Origin: Pseudomonadota bacterium
GTDB taxonomy: Bacteria; Myxococcota_A; UBA796; SXON01
Direction: 5' to 3'
Assembly (NCBI GenBank): GCA_005776735.1
Contig: SXOM01000541.1
Coordinates: forward strand, 1-12,846
Length of the DNA stretch: 12,846 nucleotides
The translations under genes were made by a program, and so were the position numbers. The notes beneath the pieces were generated by a model, which was given only the letters and a program-made list of their open reading frames with translations, did no database searches and had not been told where the DNA came from. Position 1 is the stretch's first letter. Each line of letters opens with the position of its first letter. Below are positions 1 through 6,670 of this stretch, in pieces.

Positions 1-47
1 GCCGCGCGCACGGCCCGGCCGCTCGACACGACCGGTCGCGGCGCGGC
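1..47. repeat. Intergenic hairpin repeat, copy 1
   Basis: This copy matches the reverse complement of 5273-5319 without gaps at 40 of 47 positions. Its outer arms GCCGCGC (1-7) and GCGCGGC (41-47) pair perfectly. The core holds the palindrome CGACCGGTCG (29-38) and a CGGCCG palindrome (16-21). It lies 24 bases past the stop of the minus-strand FG-GAP gene. It touches the window edge, so the outer stem may be longer. There is no T-run, so a classical intrinsic terminator is not shown. A dispersed palindromic element or a terminator-like hairpin are the likeliest explanations. Confidence 0.65.
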
Positions 48-70
48 GCCCAACCCACGCGCCGCTCACA

Positions 71-1897
71 TCACGGGTGCACCACCCGCAGCGTCGCGCC
101 CGCGGCCACCGAGCGCCAGTCCGCGGTGGCGCCGTCGGGCCACCGCACCCGCACCTCGGCCTGCCGGGCGGCGCCCACGCCGAAGACCGTCGCGAGGTTC
201 CCGTTGGCGCGGTAGTCGGGGTACGGCGTCGAGCGGCGCCGTTGGGTCACGGTGTCCGAACGCACCTCGACCGTCGCCGACAACGAGCGGGCGCGGCCGC
301 CCTTGTCGTAGACCTCGACCTCGACCCAACCGTTGGTCCCACCGGGGTTTTTCCACACGAACGCGCGCCCCGCCCCCGGCGTCTCGGTGTTCACCACCAC
401 GAACTCGGCGTACCGGTCCCCATCGAGGTCGGCCGCGACCGCGATGAGCCCGCCCTCGGGGGCGGTGTCGGCGGGGAACCCGGCGGCAACGGCGAACTGC
501 CCGCGACCGTCGTTGAGCAGCAGGTAGTCGGGAGGGTTGGTGGGCTCGTTCGCCGCGACGTTGGTGACCATCAGGACGTCGATGTCGCCATCGAGATCGA
601 CGTCGGCCGGCGCCGGTCGACCCAGGTGCGCGGCGATCGGCCCCGGCGGCACCGCCCCCGCTGCTGCGGTGAATTGCCCCTTCCCATCGTTGAGCCAGAG
701 CTGGCTCGGGGCGTCGATCCACCGCTCGGGCGGTTCGGTGTCGGCGTACACCAGCGCCACCGCGCCCCCGTCCGCGCAACGCACCGTGCCCCGTAGGCTC
801 TCGCCGGGCCCGCGCGCACGGAGCGACACCGTGCGGGTAGGGGCGTCCACCCACGCCTCGACCTGCGACGATGCCGGCCGGCTCGGGGTCGTCGACATTG
901 CCATGTCGAGCTCGACCACCGGCTCGCGCACCGTACCCGCGCGCACGGCGGCAGGGCGATCGCCGAGATCGCCCGACAACGACATCGTGACCCGACCGCA
1001 GCGGGCAGGCGCCTTCCAGGTGAGCCAGTCCTCGTCGTCGCCGGGAAGCTCCAGGCGAAAGCCGTCGTCGCCCGCGGCATCGCCCTGGGGGGGGCGGCTG
1101 CGGGCCAGGAACAGGTCGACGTCGCCGTCGTTGTCCGCGTCGAACGGGATGAAGCCGCTGACCTGCCCTCCAACCGGTTCGACCGGCGCCACGAAGCGGG
1201 GCCCACGCTCCTGGACCAGGAGCTCGAGCCGGCGATTGACCAGGCGCAGCGCGTCGAGGTCGCCGTCGCCGTCCATGTCTTCGAACCGCGCGCCGTGGGT
1301 GTTGGCCGACACCGCCAGGCCCCAGGCGGGCGCCACGTCGACCCACGCCGCGCCGTCCCACCGAAGGACCGTGTCGGCCACCCGCCCGGGGTAGCCGAAC
1401 AAGCCGAGCTCTGGCCGCCCGTCGCCATCGACGTCGTCGCAGGTGACCCCGCGCCCGCGGTGCCCGACGAGGGGCGGGAAGAGCTCGGGGGCGCGGTCTT
1501 CCCAGACGCCGTCTCGCAGCGCCCAGAGCTCGGGGCCGTTGTCGCCCTGCCCACGCTGGGAGCCCACGCTCACGAGGACCTCGTCCTTCCCGTCGCGATC
1601 GATGTCGCACGCGACGACGGAGTGGCGGTCGCGCCCGAAGCCCAGGAACGCCAACCCCGCCGGGTCGCCGGCGAGGGGAATCCATCGGTGGAACGGCCGA
1701 TGGGTGACCGAGATGAGCCCCCACCGCGCCGGCGTGCCCCAGACGAGGAGGCCCACCGCCGGCAGGTCGACCGGCACACCGAGCACGGTCTCCTCCAGCG
1801 ACGCGGCCGGAGCGCCGGCGAACGCAGCCTCCATCCCGACGAGCGCCGTTCCACAGAGCAGGGAAAAAAGGCACAAGGAGCGGCGCGTCGAGGCCAT
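71..1897 (-). CDS. Secreted FG-GAP/VCBS repeat protein with C-terminal UnbV domain
   Basis: The 608-residue product starts with a typical signal peptide: a basic RR at residues 5-6, a hydrophobic core, and likely cleavage after AFA near residue 27. It therefore probably acts outside the cytoplasm. At least six calcium-loop motifs of the D-x-D-x-D-G type lie near residues 98-106, 154-163, 207-215, 253-261, 432-440 and 489-498, as in integrin-like FG-GAP/VCBS propeller repeats. The C-terminus (about 522-608) resembles the ASPIC/UnbV domain, including an FGVG motif at 572-575 and WPDG at 586-589. Residues about 300-390 lack the repeat signature and contain Cys300 and Cys374, so they look like an inserted beta-rich domain. 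The ATG at 1897 was chosen because it immediately precedes the signal peptide; an upstream in-frame extension would overlap the hydrolase gene. It is the last gene of the run. Molecular function is unknown; adhesion or carbohydrate binding would be typical of the family. Confidence 0.85.
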   Translation of the reverse strand: MASTRRSLCLFSLLCGTALVGMEAAFAGAPAASLEETVLGVPVDLPAVGLLVWGTPARWGLISVTHRPFHRWIPLAGDPAGLAFLGFGRDRHSVVACDIDRDGKDEVLVSVGSQRGQGDNGPELWALRDGVWEDRAPELFPPLVGHRGRGVTCDDVDGDGRPELGLFGYPGRVADTVLRWDGAAWVDVAPAWGLAVSANTHGARFEDMDGDGDLDALRLVNRRLELLVQERGPRFVAPVEPVGGQVSGFIPFDADNDGDVDLFLARSRPPQGDAAGDDGFRLELPGDDEDWLTWKAPARCGRVTMSLSGDLGDRPAAVRAGTVREPVVELDMAMSTTPSRPASSQVEAWVDAPTRTVSLRARGPGESLRGTVRCADGGAVALVYADTEPPERWIDAPSQLWLNDGKGQFTAAAGAVPPGPIAAHLGRPAPADVDLDGDIDVLMVTNVAANEPTNPPDYLLLNDGRGQFAVAAGFPADTAPEGGLIAVAADLDGDRYAEFVVVNTETPGAGRAFVWKNPGGTNGWVEVEVYDKGGRARSLSATVEVRSDTVTQRRRSTPYPDYRANGNLATVFGVGAARQAEVRVRWPDGATADWRSVAAGATLRVVHP

Positions 1898-1928
1898 GGC
1901 CGAAGGTATCCACCGCCGACGCGGCGCA

Positions 1929-2579
1929 TCACGCCCCGATCCACCCCTGGGCCGCAAAGAAGCGGTCAGACTCGTCGAGCAGGCGGGGGATGCTCTCGCG
2001 CAGCTCGTGGCCGTCGTCGACCTCGACCAGGCGCGCGTCACGACAGCGCGGCACCCAGGCCCGGCTGCCCGCGATGGGCACGACCTCGTCCTGCCGTCCG
2101 TGCACCACCAACGTCGGGACGTCCGCCGGCGGGACGTCCGGACCGAACGACTCCACGTCGTGCAGGAAGCCGACCCCCACGGGCACGAGCTCGCCCGTGG
2201 TGTGGTCGGTCATGCCCAGCCAGCCCTTGCGCTCCCAGGCGCGGGCGTGCACCGGGTTGCGCGCGCGCCAGTCGCCGAAGCCGAACGCCGGTGCGAAGAG
2301 GACCAGTCCTCGGATCCGCGGGTCCGCGGCGGCGGCCCGCGCCGCGGTCAGCCCGCCGAGGCTCGACCCGAGGACCACCGCGCGGTCGTCCGGCCCTCCG
2401 ATCGCCGCGCGCACGACCTCGATCATCGCGCTCAGCCGCAGCTCGCGGAAGCTCGGCACCCGCAGGTTGAGCCGCTCCACGTGGACACCGCGCCGCGAGA
2501 GGTGGGCGGCGAACGCGAGCCCCTTGGCGGATTCGGGCCCCGAGCCGAGACCATGGAGGTACAGCCAACGCGTCACCAT
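1929..2579 (-). CDS. Small alpha/beta hydrolase (YqiA/UPF0227-like esterase)
   Basis: The 216-residue protein has the complete catalytic signature of a serine alpha/beta hydrolase. An oxyanion-region YLHGLGSGP lies near residues 7-15. The nucleophile elbow GSSLGG has Ser73 at its centre. The acid Asp164 is in HGRQDEVVP, and the catalytic His191 is in DDGHEL. Size and motif spacing fit the short YqiA-like esterases, which lack a large cap. There is no signal peptide, so it is probably cytoplasmic, and the substrate cannot be read from sequence. The ATG at 2579 was chosen over a start 36 bases upstream because it begins directly at the first beta strand and has a GGAGG 13 bases before it. The upstream choice would overlap the preceding gene by 28 bases. 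The gene lies 8 bases after the lipoprotein stop and 31 bases before the FG-GAP gene, so all three are probably co-transcribed. Confidence 0.82.
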   Translation of the reverse strand: MVTRWLYLHGLGSGPESAKGLAFAAHLSRRGVHVERLNLRVPSFRELRLSAMIEVVRAAIGGPDDRAVVLGSSLGGLTAARAAAADPRIRGLVLFAPAFGFGDWRARNPVHARAWERKGWLGMTDHTTGELVPVGVGFLHDVESFGPDVPPADVPTLVVHGRQDEVVPIAGSRAWVPRCRDARLVEVDDGHELRESIPRLLDESDRFFAAQGWIGA

Positions 2580-2587
2580 CGGGAGCC

Positions 2588-3094
2588 TCACCCCTCCTTC
2601 AGCATCCGCGCCCACGGCAGGACGCAGAACCCCTGCGTGACCGCGTCGGACCAGCGCACGCGGTACACGTCGAGCCCACGCACCCCGGCGCCGAGGTCGG
2701 CCCCGTAGCCGCAGCCGGTGTAGGCGGCCGGGCGAACGCCGGGGCCCTGCTTCTGCTCGGGGGTGTCACACACCGGCACGCCCGACACCACGCTCCCCGG
2801 CTCGCCGTCCATCGGCCGACAGAGCGTGCTGCGCGCGACCTCGAACACGGTGACTTTGTAGGGTGCACGCGCCGGCTGGGTGCGCCCCAGCAGGCCGAGT
2901 GCGCGGAGCACCGACGCCGAGTCCCGCGCGTTCTTCTCGATGGCGCCGCGCAGATCGGCCAGTGGCACCACCTCGAGCCACGTGTCGTTGCCCGCGGCGG
3001 CCGGCACCTTGCTGACCCACGCGACCTGGAGCGCCTCGGCAGGCTCCTTCACCGGCTCGCAGGCCAGCGCCGCGGCCACCAGGGCCGCGATCAC
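2588..3094 (-). CDS. Putative lipoprotein of unknown function
   Basis: I do not recognise this 168-residue family. With the GTG at 3094 the protein begins with an uncharged hydrophobic stretch ending in ALAC, giving a possible lipobox with Cys12. The rest is soluble and holds four further cysteines (92, 109, 128, 157), enough for two disulfides in an exported protein. The start is supported by a GGGGAG ribosome-binding site at 3102-3107, 7 bases upstream, and by a GTGA overlap with the stop of the preceding NagZ-like gene. A GTG at 3109 would add only five residues and would also keep the lipobox. The signal lacks a basic residue, so export is probable but not certain. It sits between the NagZ-like gene and the hydrolase in a tightly packed run, which suggests an envelope role but no specific one. 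Confidence 0.68.
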   Translation of the reverse strand: MIAALVAAALACEPVKEPAEALQVAWVSKVPAAAGNDTWLEVVPLADLRGAIEKNARDSASVLRALGLLGRTQPARAPYKVTVFEVARSTLCRPMDGEPGSVVSGVPVCDTPEQKQGPGVRPAAYTGCGYGADLGAGVRGLDVYRVRWSDAVTQGFCVLPWARMLKEG

Positions 3095-4200
3095 GACTGC
3101 GCTCCCCACGCCCGCACCTGCGCCGCGAGCTGCTGGTGTTCGGGCGAAGCGAGCACCGAAAGGTCCGGCTGGGGCGGCCCCCCCTTGAGGAATCGTTCGC
3201 GCAGCGTGTGCCAGCGGGCCACGGCGTCCACCGCCGCGTCCTGGTGCCGCTTGTCCTCCTCTTGCAGGCGCACCAACGTCTCCCACGCCTGGTGGGCGAG
3301 CGTGAGCTCCTTGCACATGAGGAACACGTCCACGCCGGCCGCCGTCGCCTCGCGGAGCTGCAGCTCCAGCGGGTAGCGCCCGCGCACGGCCTTCATCTCC
3401 ATGTCGTCGGAGAACACCACCCCGCCGTAGCCGAGGCGCTCCCGCAGCTGGGCCTGCACCACGGCCGCCGACATCGTCGCCGGGCGGTCTTCGTCCCAGG
3501 CCGGGTACACCACGTGTGCGGTCATGATCGAGCCCACGCCGGCGGCGATGGCGGCGCGGAACGGGACCAGCTCACACGCGTCGAGCTCGGGCGGCTCCTT
3601 CTCGACCACGGGCAGATCGAGGTGACTGTCCACCGCCGTGTCGCCATGTCCCGGGAAATGTTTGGCGCACGCGATGCACCCCTCGGCCTGCATCGCCTCG
3701 ACGAACGCCGCCACGTGCAACGCGGTGTCGCGTGCGACGCTGGAGAACGCGCGGTCGCCGATGACCGGGTTCTTGGGGTTGCTGTCCACGTCCGCCACCG
3801 GCGCAAAGTCGAGGTCGAAGCCGCAAGCGCGCACCTCGCGCGCGAGCGCCGCGGCCACCTGCCGGGTGAGGTCCAGCCGGCGGACGTTGCCGACGTGGCG
3901 CATGGGCGGCCACACGGTCGCCGGGGACTTGATCCGCTGGACACGGCCCCCCTCCTGGTCGACCGTGCGGATCGGCGGCAGCTCGGCGGGGAGCAGCGCT
4001 GCGAGCTCGCGGTTGAGCTCCCGGACCTGCGACGGCTCTTCGACGTTGCGCGCGAAGAGAACGAAGCCGCCCGGACGCACTTCCCGGATGAATGCCCGCT
4101 CCTCTTCCGAGATGGCCGGGCCCGCCAGGCCGACGACCAGCCGCTGCCCCGCGCGGCGTTTGCGGTCGGCGGTGCTCGTGGTGAGGCCGACGACCTTCAC
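3091..4200 (-). CDS. nagZ: Glycoside hydrolase family 3 beta-N-acetylhexosaminidase (NagZ-like)
   Basis: The 369-residue product matches the NagZ branch of GH3, which removes N-acetylglucosamine from muropeptides during peptidoglycan recycling. Visible landmarks are VDQEGGRVQRI near 80-90, the NPKNPVIGDRAFS segment near 141-153, and KHFPGHGDTAVDSH at 180-193. The last carries the Asp191/His193 pair that acts as the general acid/base in characterised NagZ enzymes. FSDDMEMK at 263-270 gives Asp265 as the predicted nucleophile. There is no signal peptide, so it is probably cytoplasmic like Escherichia coli NagZ. The start is a GTG forming a 4-base GTGA overlap with mce. A much longer open frame continues upstream but runs antiphase through mce and has no NagZ-like sequence. 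Pairing with mce is metabolically odd and may reflect operon packing only. Confidence 0.9.
   Translation of the reverse strand: MKVVGLTTSTADRKRRAGQRLVVGLAGPAISEEERAFIREVRPGGFVLFARNVEEPSQVRELNRELAALLPAELPPIRTVDQEGGRVQRIKSPATVWPPMRHVGNVRRLDLTRQVAAALAREVRACGFDLDFAPVADVDSNPKNPVIGDRAFSSVARDTALHVAAFVEAMQAEGCIACAKHFPGHGDTAVDSHLDLPVVEKEPPELDACELVPFRAAIAAGVGSIMTAHVVYPAWDEDRPATMSAAVVQAQLRERLGYGGVVFSDDMEMKAVRGRYPLELQLREATAAGVDVFLMCKELTLAHQAWETLVRLQEEDKRHQDAAVDAVARWHTLRERFLKGGPPQPDLSVLASPEHQQLAAQVRAWGAQS
3102..3107 (-). promoter_or_regulatory. Ribosome-binding site deciding the GTG start at 3094
   Basis: GGGGAG on the minus strand sits 7 bases before GTG 3094, inside the end of the NagZ-like coding region. 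Together with the GTGA stop/start overlap it favours 3094 over the in-frame GTG at 3109. Confidence 0.55.
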
Positions 4201-4610
4201 GAGTGGGCCCGGGGGAGCTCCGCGAGCTCGACCAGCACGCCCTCGCAGCTGCGCGGGTGCGCGAAGATCACGCGGGCGCCGTGCGCCCCCGGCCGGGCCG
4301 CTTCGCTGAGAAACACCCAGCCCTTCGCACGGAGCGTGGCCACGTCGCCGTCGAGATCGTCGGTCTCGAAGCACAGGTGGTGCAGGCCCCCGCCCCGCTT
4401 CTCCAGGTACTTGCCGATCGGGCCCTCGCCCCCCATCGGGTGCACCAGCTCGATGCGCGTACCCTCGACCGGAAAGAACGCGGTGCTGGTCTTTTCGGTG
4501 GGCACGTCCTCGGTACCGGAGAGGGTGAGCCCCAGGTCGTCCTGGTACAGGCGGATGGCCTTGGCGAGGTCGGGGACCGCCACGGCGATGTGGTCGAGAC
4601 GTCGGATCAT
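4197..4610 (-). CDS. mce: Methylmalonyl-CoA epimerase
   Basis: The 137-residue protein belongs to the VOC (glyoxalase-like) superfamily and matches methylmalonyl-CoA epimerase throughout. The enzyme interconverts the R and S epimers of methylmalonyl-CoA, linking propionyl-CoA carboxylase with methylmalonyl-CoA mutase in propionate, odd-chain fatty acid and branched-chain amino acid breakdown. Likely metal ligands by family analogy are His7 in LDHIAVAV, a His of GLHHLCFE (77 or 78) and Glu128 in VLVELAE. The TRIELVHP strand and GPIGKYLEKRGGG loop are typical. The length is complete for the family. It is the first gene of the minus-strand run and its stop overlaps the NagZ-like start. The mutase and carboxylase are not in this window, so they must be encoded elsewhere if the pathway is complete. 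Confidence 0.93.
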   Translation of the reverse strand: MIRRLDHIAVAVPDLAKAIRLYQDDLGLTLSGTEDVPTEKTSTAFFPVEGTRIELVHPMGGEGPIGKYLEKRGGGLHHLCFETDDLDGDVATLRAKGWVFLSEAARPGAHGARVIFAHPRSCEGVLVELAELPRAHS

Positions 4611-4655
4611 CCGGCCGTTCTATCGCGCGTCCCGTGCCCGCGGCGGCCTCGGGTG

Positions 4656-4664
4656 TGCTACGCT
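4656..4664 (+). promoter_or_regulatory. Candidate extended -10 element for the LURP-like gene
   Basis: TGCTACGCT fits the TGn-TAnnnT pattern of an extended -10. It lies 12 bases before an AAGGA ribosome-binding site (4676-4680). Transcription would start near 4671, giving a leader of about 15 bases. No clear -35 is present, which is compatible with an extended -10 but leaves the call uncertain. Confidence 0.35.
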
Positions 4665-4675
4665 CGCGGCGCTTC

Positions 4676-4680
4676 AAGGA
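4676..4680 (+). promoter_or_regulatory. Ribosome-binding site deciding the ATG at 4686
   Basis: AAGGA ends 5 bases before the ATG at 4686. The alternative ATG at 4680 overlaps this motif and would have no usable site, so 4686 is preferred. Confidence 0.5.
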
Positions 4681-4685
4681 TGAGC

Positions 4686-5261
4686 ATGGAAATCGGTCGT
4701 CAGTTCGTGGCCCGCAAGGCCTTCTTCTCCTTCCTCGGTGGGACCTTCCGCATCTTCGACCCGCAGGGCAACCTGCAGTTCTACATCAAGCAGAAGGCGT
4801 TCAAGCTCAAGGAAGAGCTCAATGTCTTCGCGGACGAGGGCCAGACCAACAAGCGCCTCACGATCAAGGCCCGCTCCTGGGCCGACTTCTCGACGGCGTA
4901 CGACGTCACCGACGCCACCTCCGGCGAGGTCATCGGCGCGTGCAAGCGCGAGGGCCTCAAGTCGATGTTCCGCGACACGTGGCTGGTGCTCGGCGCCGGC
5001 GACGCGCAGCTCGGCAAGTGCGAAGAGGACAGCATGCTCATGGCGATGCTGCGCCGCCTCATCTTCAAGCAGTGGCTCCCGCAGAAGTTCACGGTCAAGG
5101 ACGACCAGGGCAACGCGGTGGGCACGATCCGCCAGCGCTTCAACCCCTTCCAGATCGCCTACGACGTGGACTTCTCGGGCCAGGCCAACCACTCGCTCGA
5201 CCCGCGCCTCGGCATCGCGCTGGTGGTGCTCCTCCTCGCGATCGAGGGCCGCCAGGCCTAA
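4686..5261 (+). CDS. Tubby/LURP-one-like beta-barrel protein
   Basis: The 191-residue product resembles the LURP-one-related (DUF567/YxjI) and phospholipid scramblase group that shares the tubby-like fold. That fold is a beta-barrel closed around a central hydrophobic helix. Visible support is the early FRIFDPQGNLQFYIKQKAFK segment (21-40), followed by alternating strand-like segments with GEVIGACKRE and GNAVGTIRQR turns. The last part is a hydrophobic C-terminal helix (about 172-187, DPRLGIALVVLLLAIE), which in this fold is buried in the barrel rather than spanning a membrane. There is no signal peptide. The biochemical role of bacterial members is poorly known; phospholipid interaction is a family-level guess. 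It is the only plus-strand gene, transcribed divergently from mce and convergently to the kinase, so it is probably monocistronic. Confidence 0.75.
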   Translation: MEIGRQFVARKAFFSFLGGTFRIFDPQGNLQFYIKQKAFKLKEELNVFADEGQTNKRLTIKARSWADFSTAYDVTDATSGEVIGACKREGLKSMFRDTWLVLGAGDAQLGKCEEDSMLMAMLRRLIFKQWLPQKFTVKDDQGNAVGTIRQRFNPFQIAYDVDFSGQANHSLDPRLGIALVVLLLAIEGRQA

Positions 5262-5270
5262 CGGGGGTGG

Positions 5271-5321
5271 GCGGTGCGCCGCGACCGGTCGCGTCGAGCG
5301 GCCGCGTCGTGCGCGCACCGC
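5271..5321. repeat. Intergenic hairpin repeat, copy 2
   Basis: The element fills the 66-base gap between two convergent genes. Its outer arms GCGGTGCGC (5271-5279) and GCGCACCGC (5313-5321) are perfect 9-base inverted repeats. The interior holds a 14-base perfect palindrome CGCGACCGGTCGCG (5280-5293) and GCGGCCGC (5298-5305). Position suggests a bidirectional terminator-like hairpin, but no T-run follows on either strand. The reverse complement of 5273-5319 is 40 of 47 identical to 1-47, and two arm base pairs differ by compensatory changes. That points to selection on the folded form. Confidence 0.7.
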
Positions 5322-5327
5322 GGCGCC

Positions 5328-6575
5328 TCACTCGCGGGGGTGTCCACCCGCGTCGGCCCGCGCTTCCAGCTCGCGGAACCGCTCGGCGAGTCCGCGCACG
5401 AGCGCGCCGACCCAGCCCTGCAGGCCCACCTCGGACTCGAGCCGGCCGCGGCCGACCACCGCCACCACGACCGGCGTGATCGCCTGGACCGTCGCCGAAC
5501 GCGGGCGCGCCGACAAGAGCGCCAGCTCGCCGAAGACCTCCCCCGGGCCGAGCTCCCGAACGAACACCGCCTCGCCTTGCACGCTGCGCGTGACGCGCGC
5601 CCGACCCGCCAGGAGCAGGTAGGCTTCGTCGCCGACATCGCCCTCGTGCAGCAGAAACGCGCCGGCCGGGAACTGAAGCTCCGGCAGGTGTTGGCCGCTG
5701 CGCAGGAACGCCCGCAGCGCCGCACCGAGCGCCCCCGCGTCGGCGTACCGGTCGCCCACCGCGGACGCCATCGCGCGGCGCACGATCTCGACGAGCGCCC
5801 GATTCGGCGGACGCGGCAGGTCGAGCGTCGTGAGGTCGGGTGGGTCCGCGCGGCGCACCGCGTCCAGGACCGAGGCGACATCGGTGCCGCTGAACGGAAC
5901 CCGTCGTGACACGATGTAGTAGAGCACCGCGCCGAGCGCGTACACGTCGGTCGCCGGCGTGAGCGTTCCCCCGCGCAGGACGTCCGGCGCCATGAACTGC
6001 GGCGTACCCGCGAGGCGCGTCGGCGCCCCCACCGGCTGGGCGATCCCCCAGTCCATCAGGTACACCTCGCCGTGGGCGCCCACGAGGATGTTCCCGGGCT
6101 TGATGTCACAGTGCACGACGCCGGCGGCGTGGGCGTACGCCGCGGCGTCACACACCCGCCGCATGACCTCCAGCGCGTCGAGCAAGACCTCACTCGGCGA
6201 AGCGTCCCGGTCGCGCATCCCGAGCCACCGGTGCAACGTCTGCCCTTCGACGAGCTTCATCGTGAAGTAGGCGGCGCCCGTGGAGTCGACACCGACCGCG
6301 TGCACCGGCACGAGGTTGGGGTGCTCGAGCCGGCTCGACAATCGCGCCTCCTCCAGGAAACCCTGGACCAGGTGCGCCGGGAGCCCGGGCATGCCCTCGA
6401 CCCGCTTGAGCGCGACCTCCCGCTGCAGGCGGTTGTCGCGCACCCGCAAAACGACCGCGGAGCCACCCCGACCGAGCACCCCGAGCTCCTCGTAGGTCTG
6501 GTCGGGAAGCAGGGGCGCGGGCTCGGCCGCTGCAGGAGCCGGCCGGGTGGCCGGGTCGGAAGGGTCTTGCGCCAT
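5328..6575 (-). CDS. Ser/Thr protein kinase with C-terminal cyclic-nucleotide-binding domain
   Basis: The 415-residue protein has a proline/alanine-rich N-terminal tail, then a Hanks-type kinase domain (about 28-292). That domain shows a glycine loop GRGGSAVV (35-42), Lys57 in VALKRV, the alpha-C glutamate near 76, and HCDIKPGNIL (155-164) with catalytic Asp157. It also has DWG (175-177), MAPD (195-198) in place of APE, and Asp210 in ATDVYALG. The usual Arg before the catalytic Asp is Cys156, so this is a non-RD kinase. Residues about 296-385 form a cNMP-binding domain with a phosphate-binding cassette FGELALLSARPRSATV (348-363), retaining Glu350 and Arg359. There is no transmembrane helix, so it is probably a soluble cytoplasmic kinase. 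It could respond to cAMP, cGMP or a related ligand; the ligand is inference. A GAGG lies shortly before the ATG. A 95-base gap separates it from the tad-linked run, and its targets are unknown. Confidence 0.9.
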   Translation of the reverse strand: MAQDPSDPATRPAPAAAEPAPLLPDQTYEELGVLGRGGSAVVLRVRDNRLQREVALKRVEGMPGLPAHLVQGFLEEARLSSRLEHPNLVPVHAVGVDSTGAAYFTMKLVEGQTLHRWLGMRDRDASPSEVLLDALEVMRRVCDAAAYAHAAGVVHCDIKPGNILVGAHGEVYLMDWGIAQPVGAPTRLAGTPQFMAPDVLRGGTLTPATDVYALGAVLYYIVSRRVPFSGTDVASVLDAVRRADPPDLTTLDLPRPPNRALVEIVRRAMASAVGDRYADAGALGAALRAFLRSGQHLPELQFPAGAFLLHEGDVGDEAYLLLAGRARVTRSVQGEAVFVRELGPGEVFGELALLSARPRSATVQAITPVVVAVVGRGRLESEVGLQGWVGALVRGLAERFRELEARADAGGHPRE

Positions 6576-6613
6576 GTCGGCCTCGTATCGCCGGGAGCAC
6601 CGAGGCGACGCGC

Positions 6614-6667
6614 GGCGCGGGCCCGCCCCGGCGCGCTTCGGGACGGGCCCGCCGCGCCGCCCCGAAG
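6614..6667. terminator. GC-rich inverted repeats after the tad-linked run (possible terminator)
   Basis: Starting 4 bases past the stop of the secreted-protein gene, CTTCGGG (6636-6642) and CCCGAAG (6661-6667) can form a 7-base-pair stem. A competing larger hairpin is possible between GGCGCGGGCCC (6614-6624) and the GGGCCCG...CGCC stretch at 6645-6658, with a 3-base bulge. No T-run follows, so this is not a textbook intrinsic terminator, but it is the only structure separating the run from the kinase gene. Confidence 0.35.
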
Positions 6668-6670
6668 TCC

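Larger units (their letters stand above)
4611..4685. promoter_or_regulatory. Divergent promoter region of mce and the LURP-like gene
   Basis: This 75-base gap separates two divergently oriented genes and must hold both promoters. On the minus strand a TAGAAC hexamer (4617-4622), a 4-of-6 match to the -10 consensus, lies 6 bases before the mce ATG. If used, it would give an almost leaderless transcript. No convincing -35 is visible on either strand and no ribosome-binding site precedes mce. Confidence 0.5.

Noticed and set aside
66..1913. A 615-codon open frame on the minus strand in another phase of the FG-GAP gene
   Set aside because: Its translation is almost entirely Arg, Gly, Ala and Pro, as expected for an off-frame in GC-rich DNA. 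The adjacent frame gives clear calcium-loop and UnbV motifs.
4201..4677. A 159-codon N-terminal extension of the NagZ-like frame
   Set aside because: It overlaps mce in another phase and lacks any NagZ-like sequence. The GTG at 4200 with its GTGA overlap places the start where family members begin.
3136..4683. A 515-codon plus-strand open frame opposite the NagZ-like gene and mce
   Set aside because: It lies fully antisense to two genes with complete catalytic motifs, and its translation has low-complexity His/Arg-rich composition with no recognisable domain.
5280..5305. Integron attC or phage attachment site
   Set aside because: The paired palindromes superficially suggest a recombination site, but no integrase, cassette boundary or conserved attC core sequence is seen, and both copies sit between ordinary genes.
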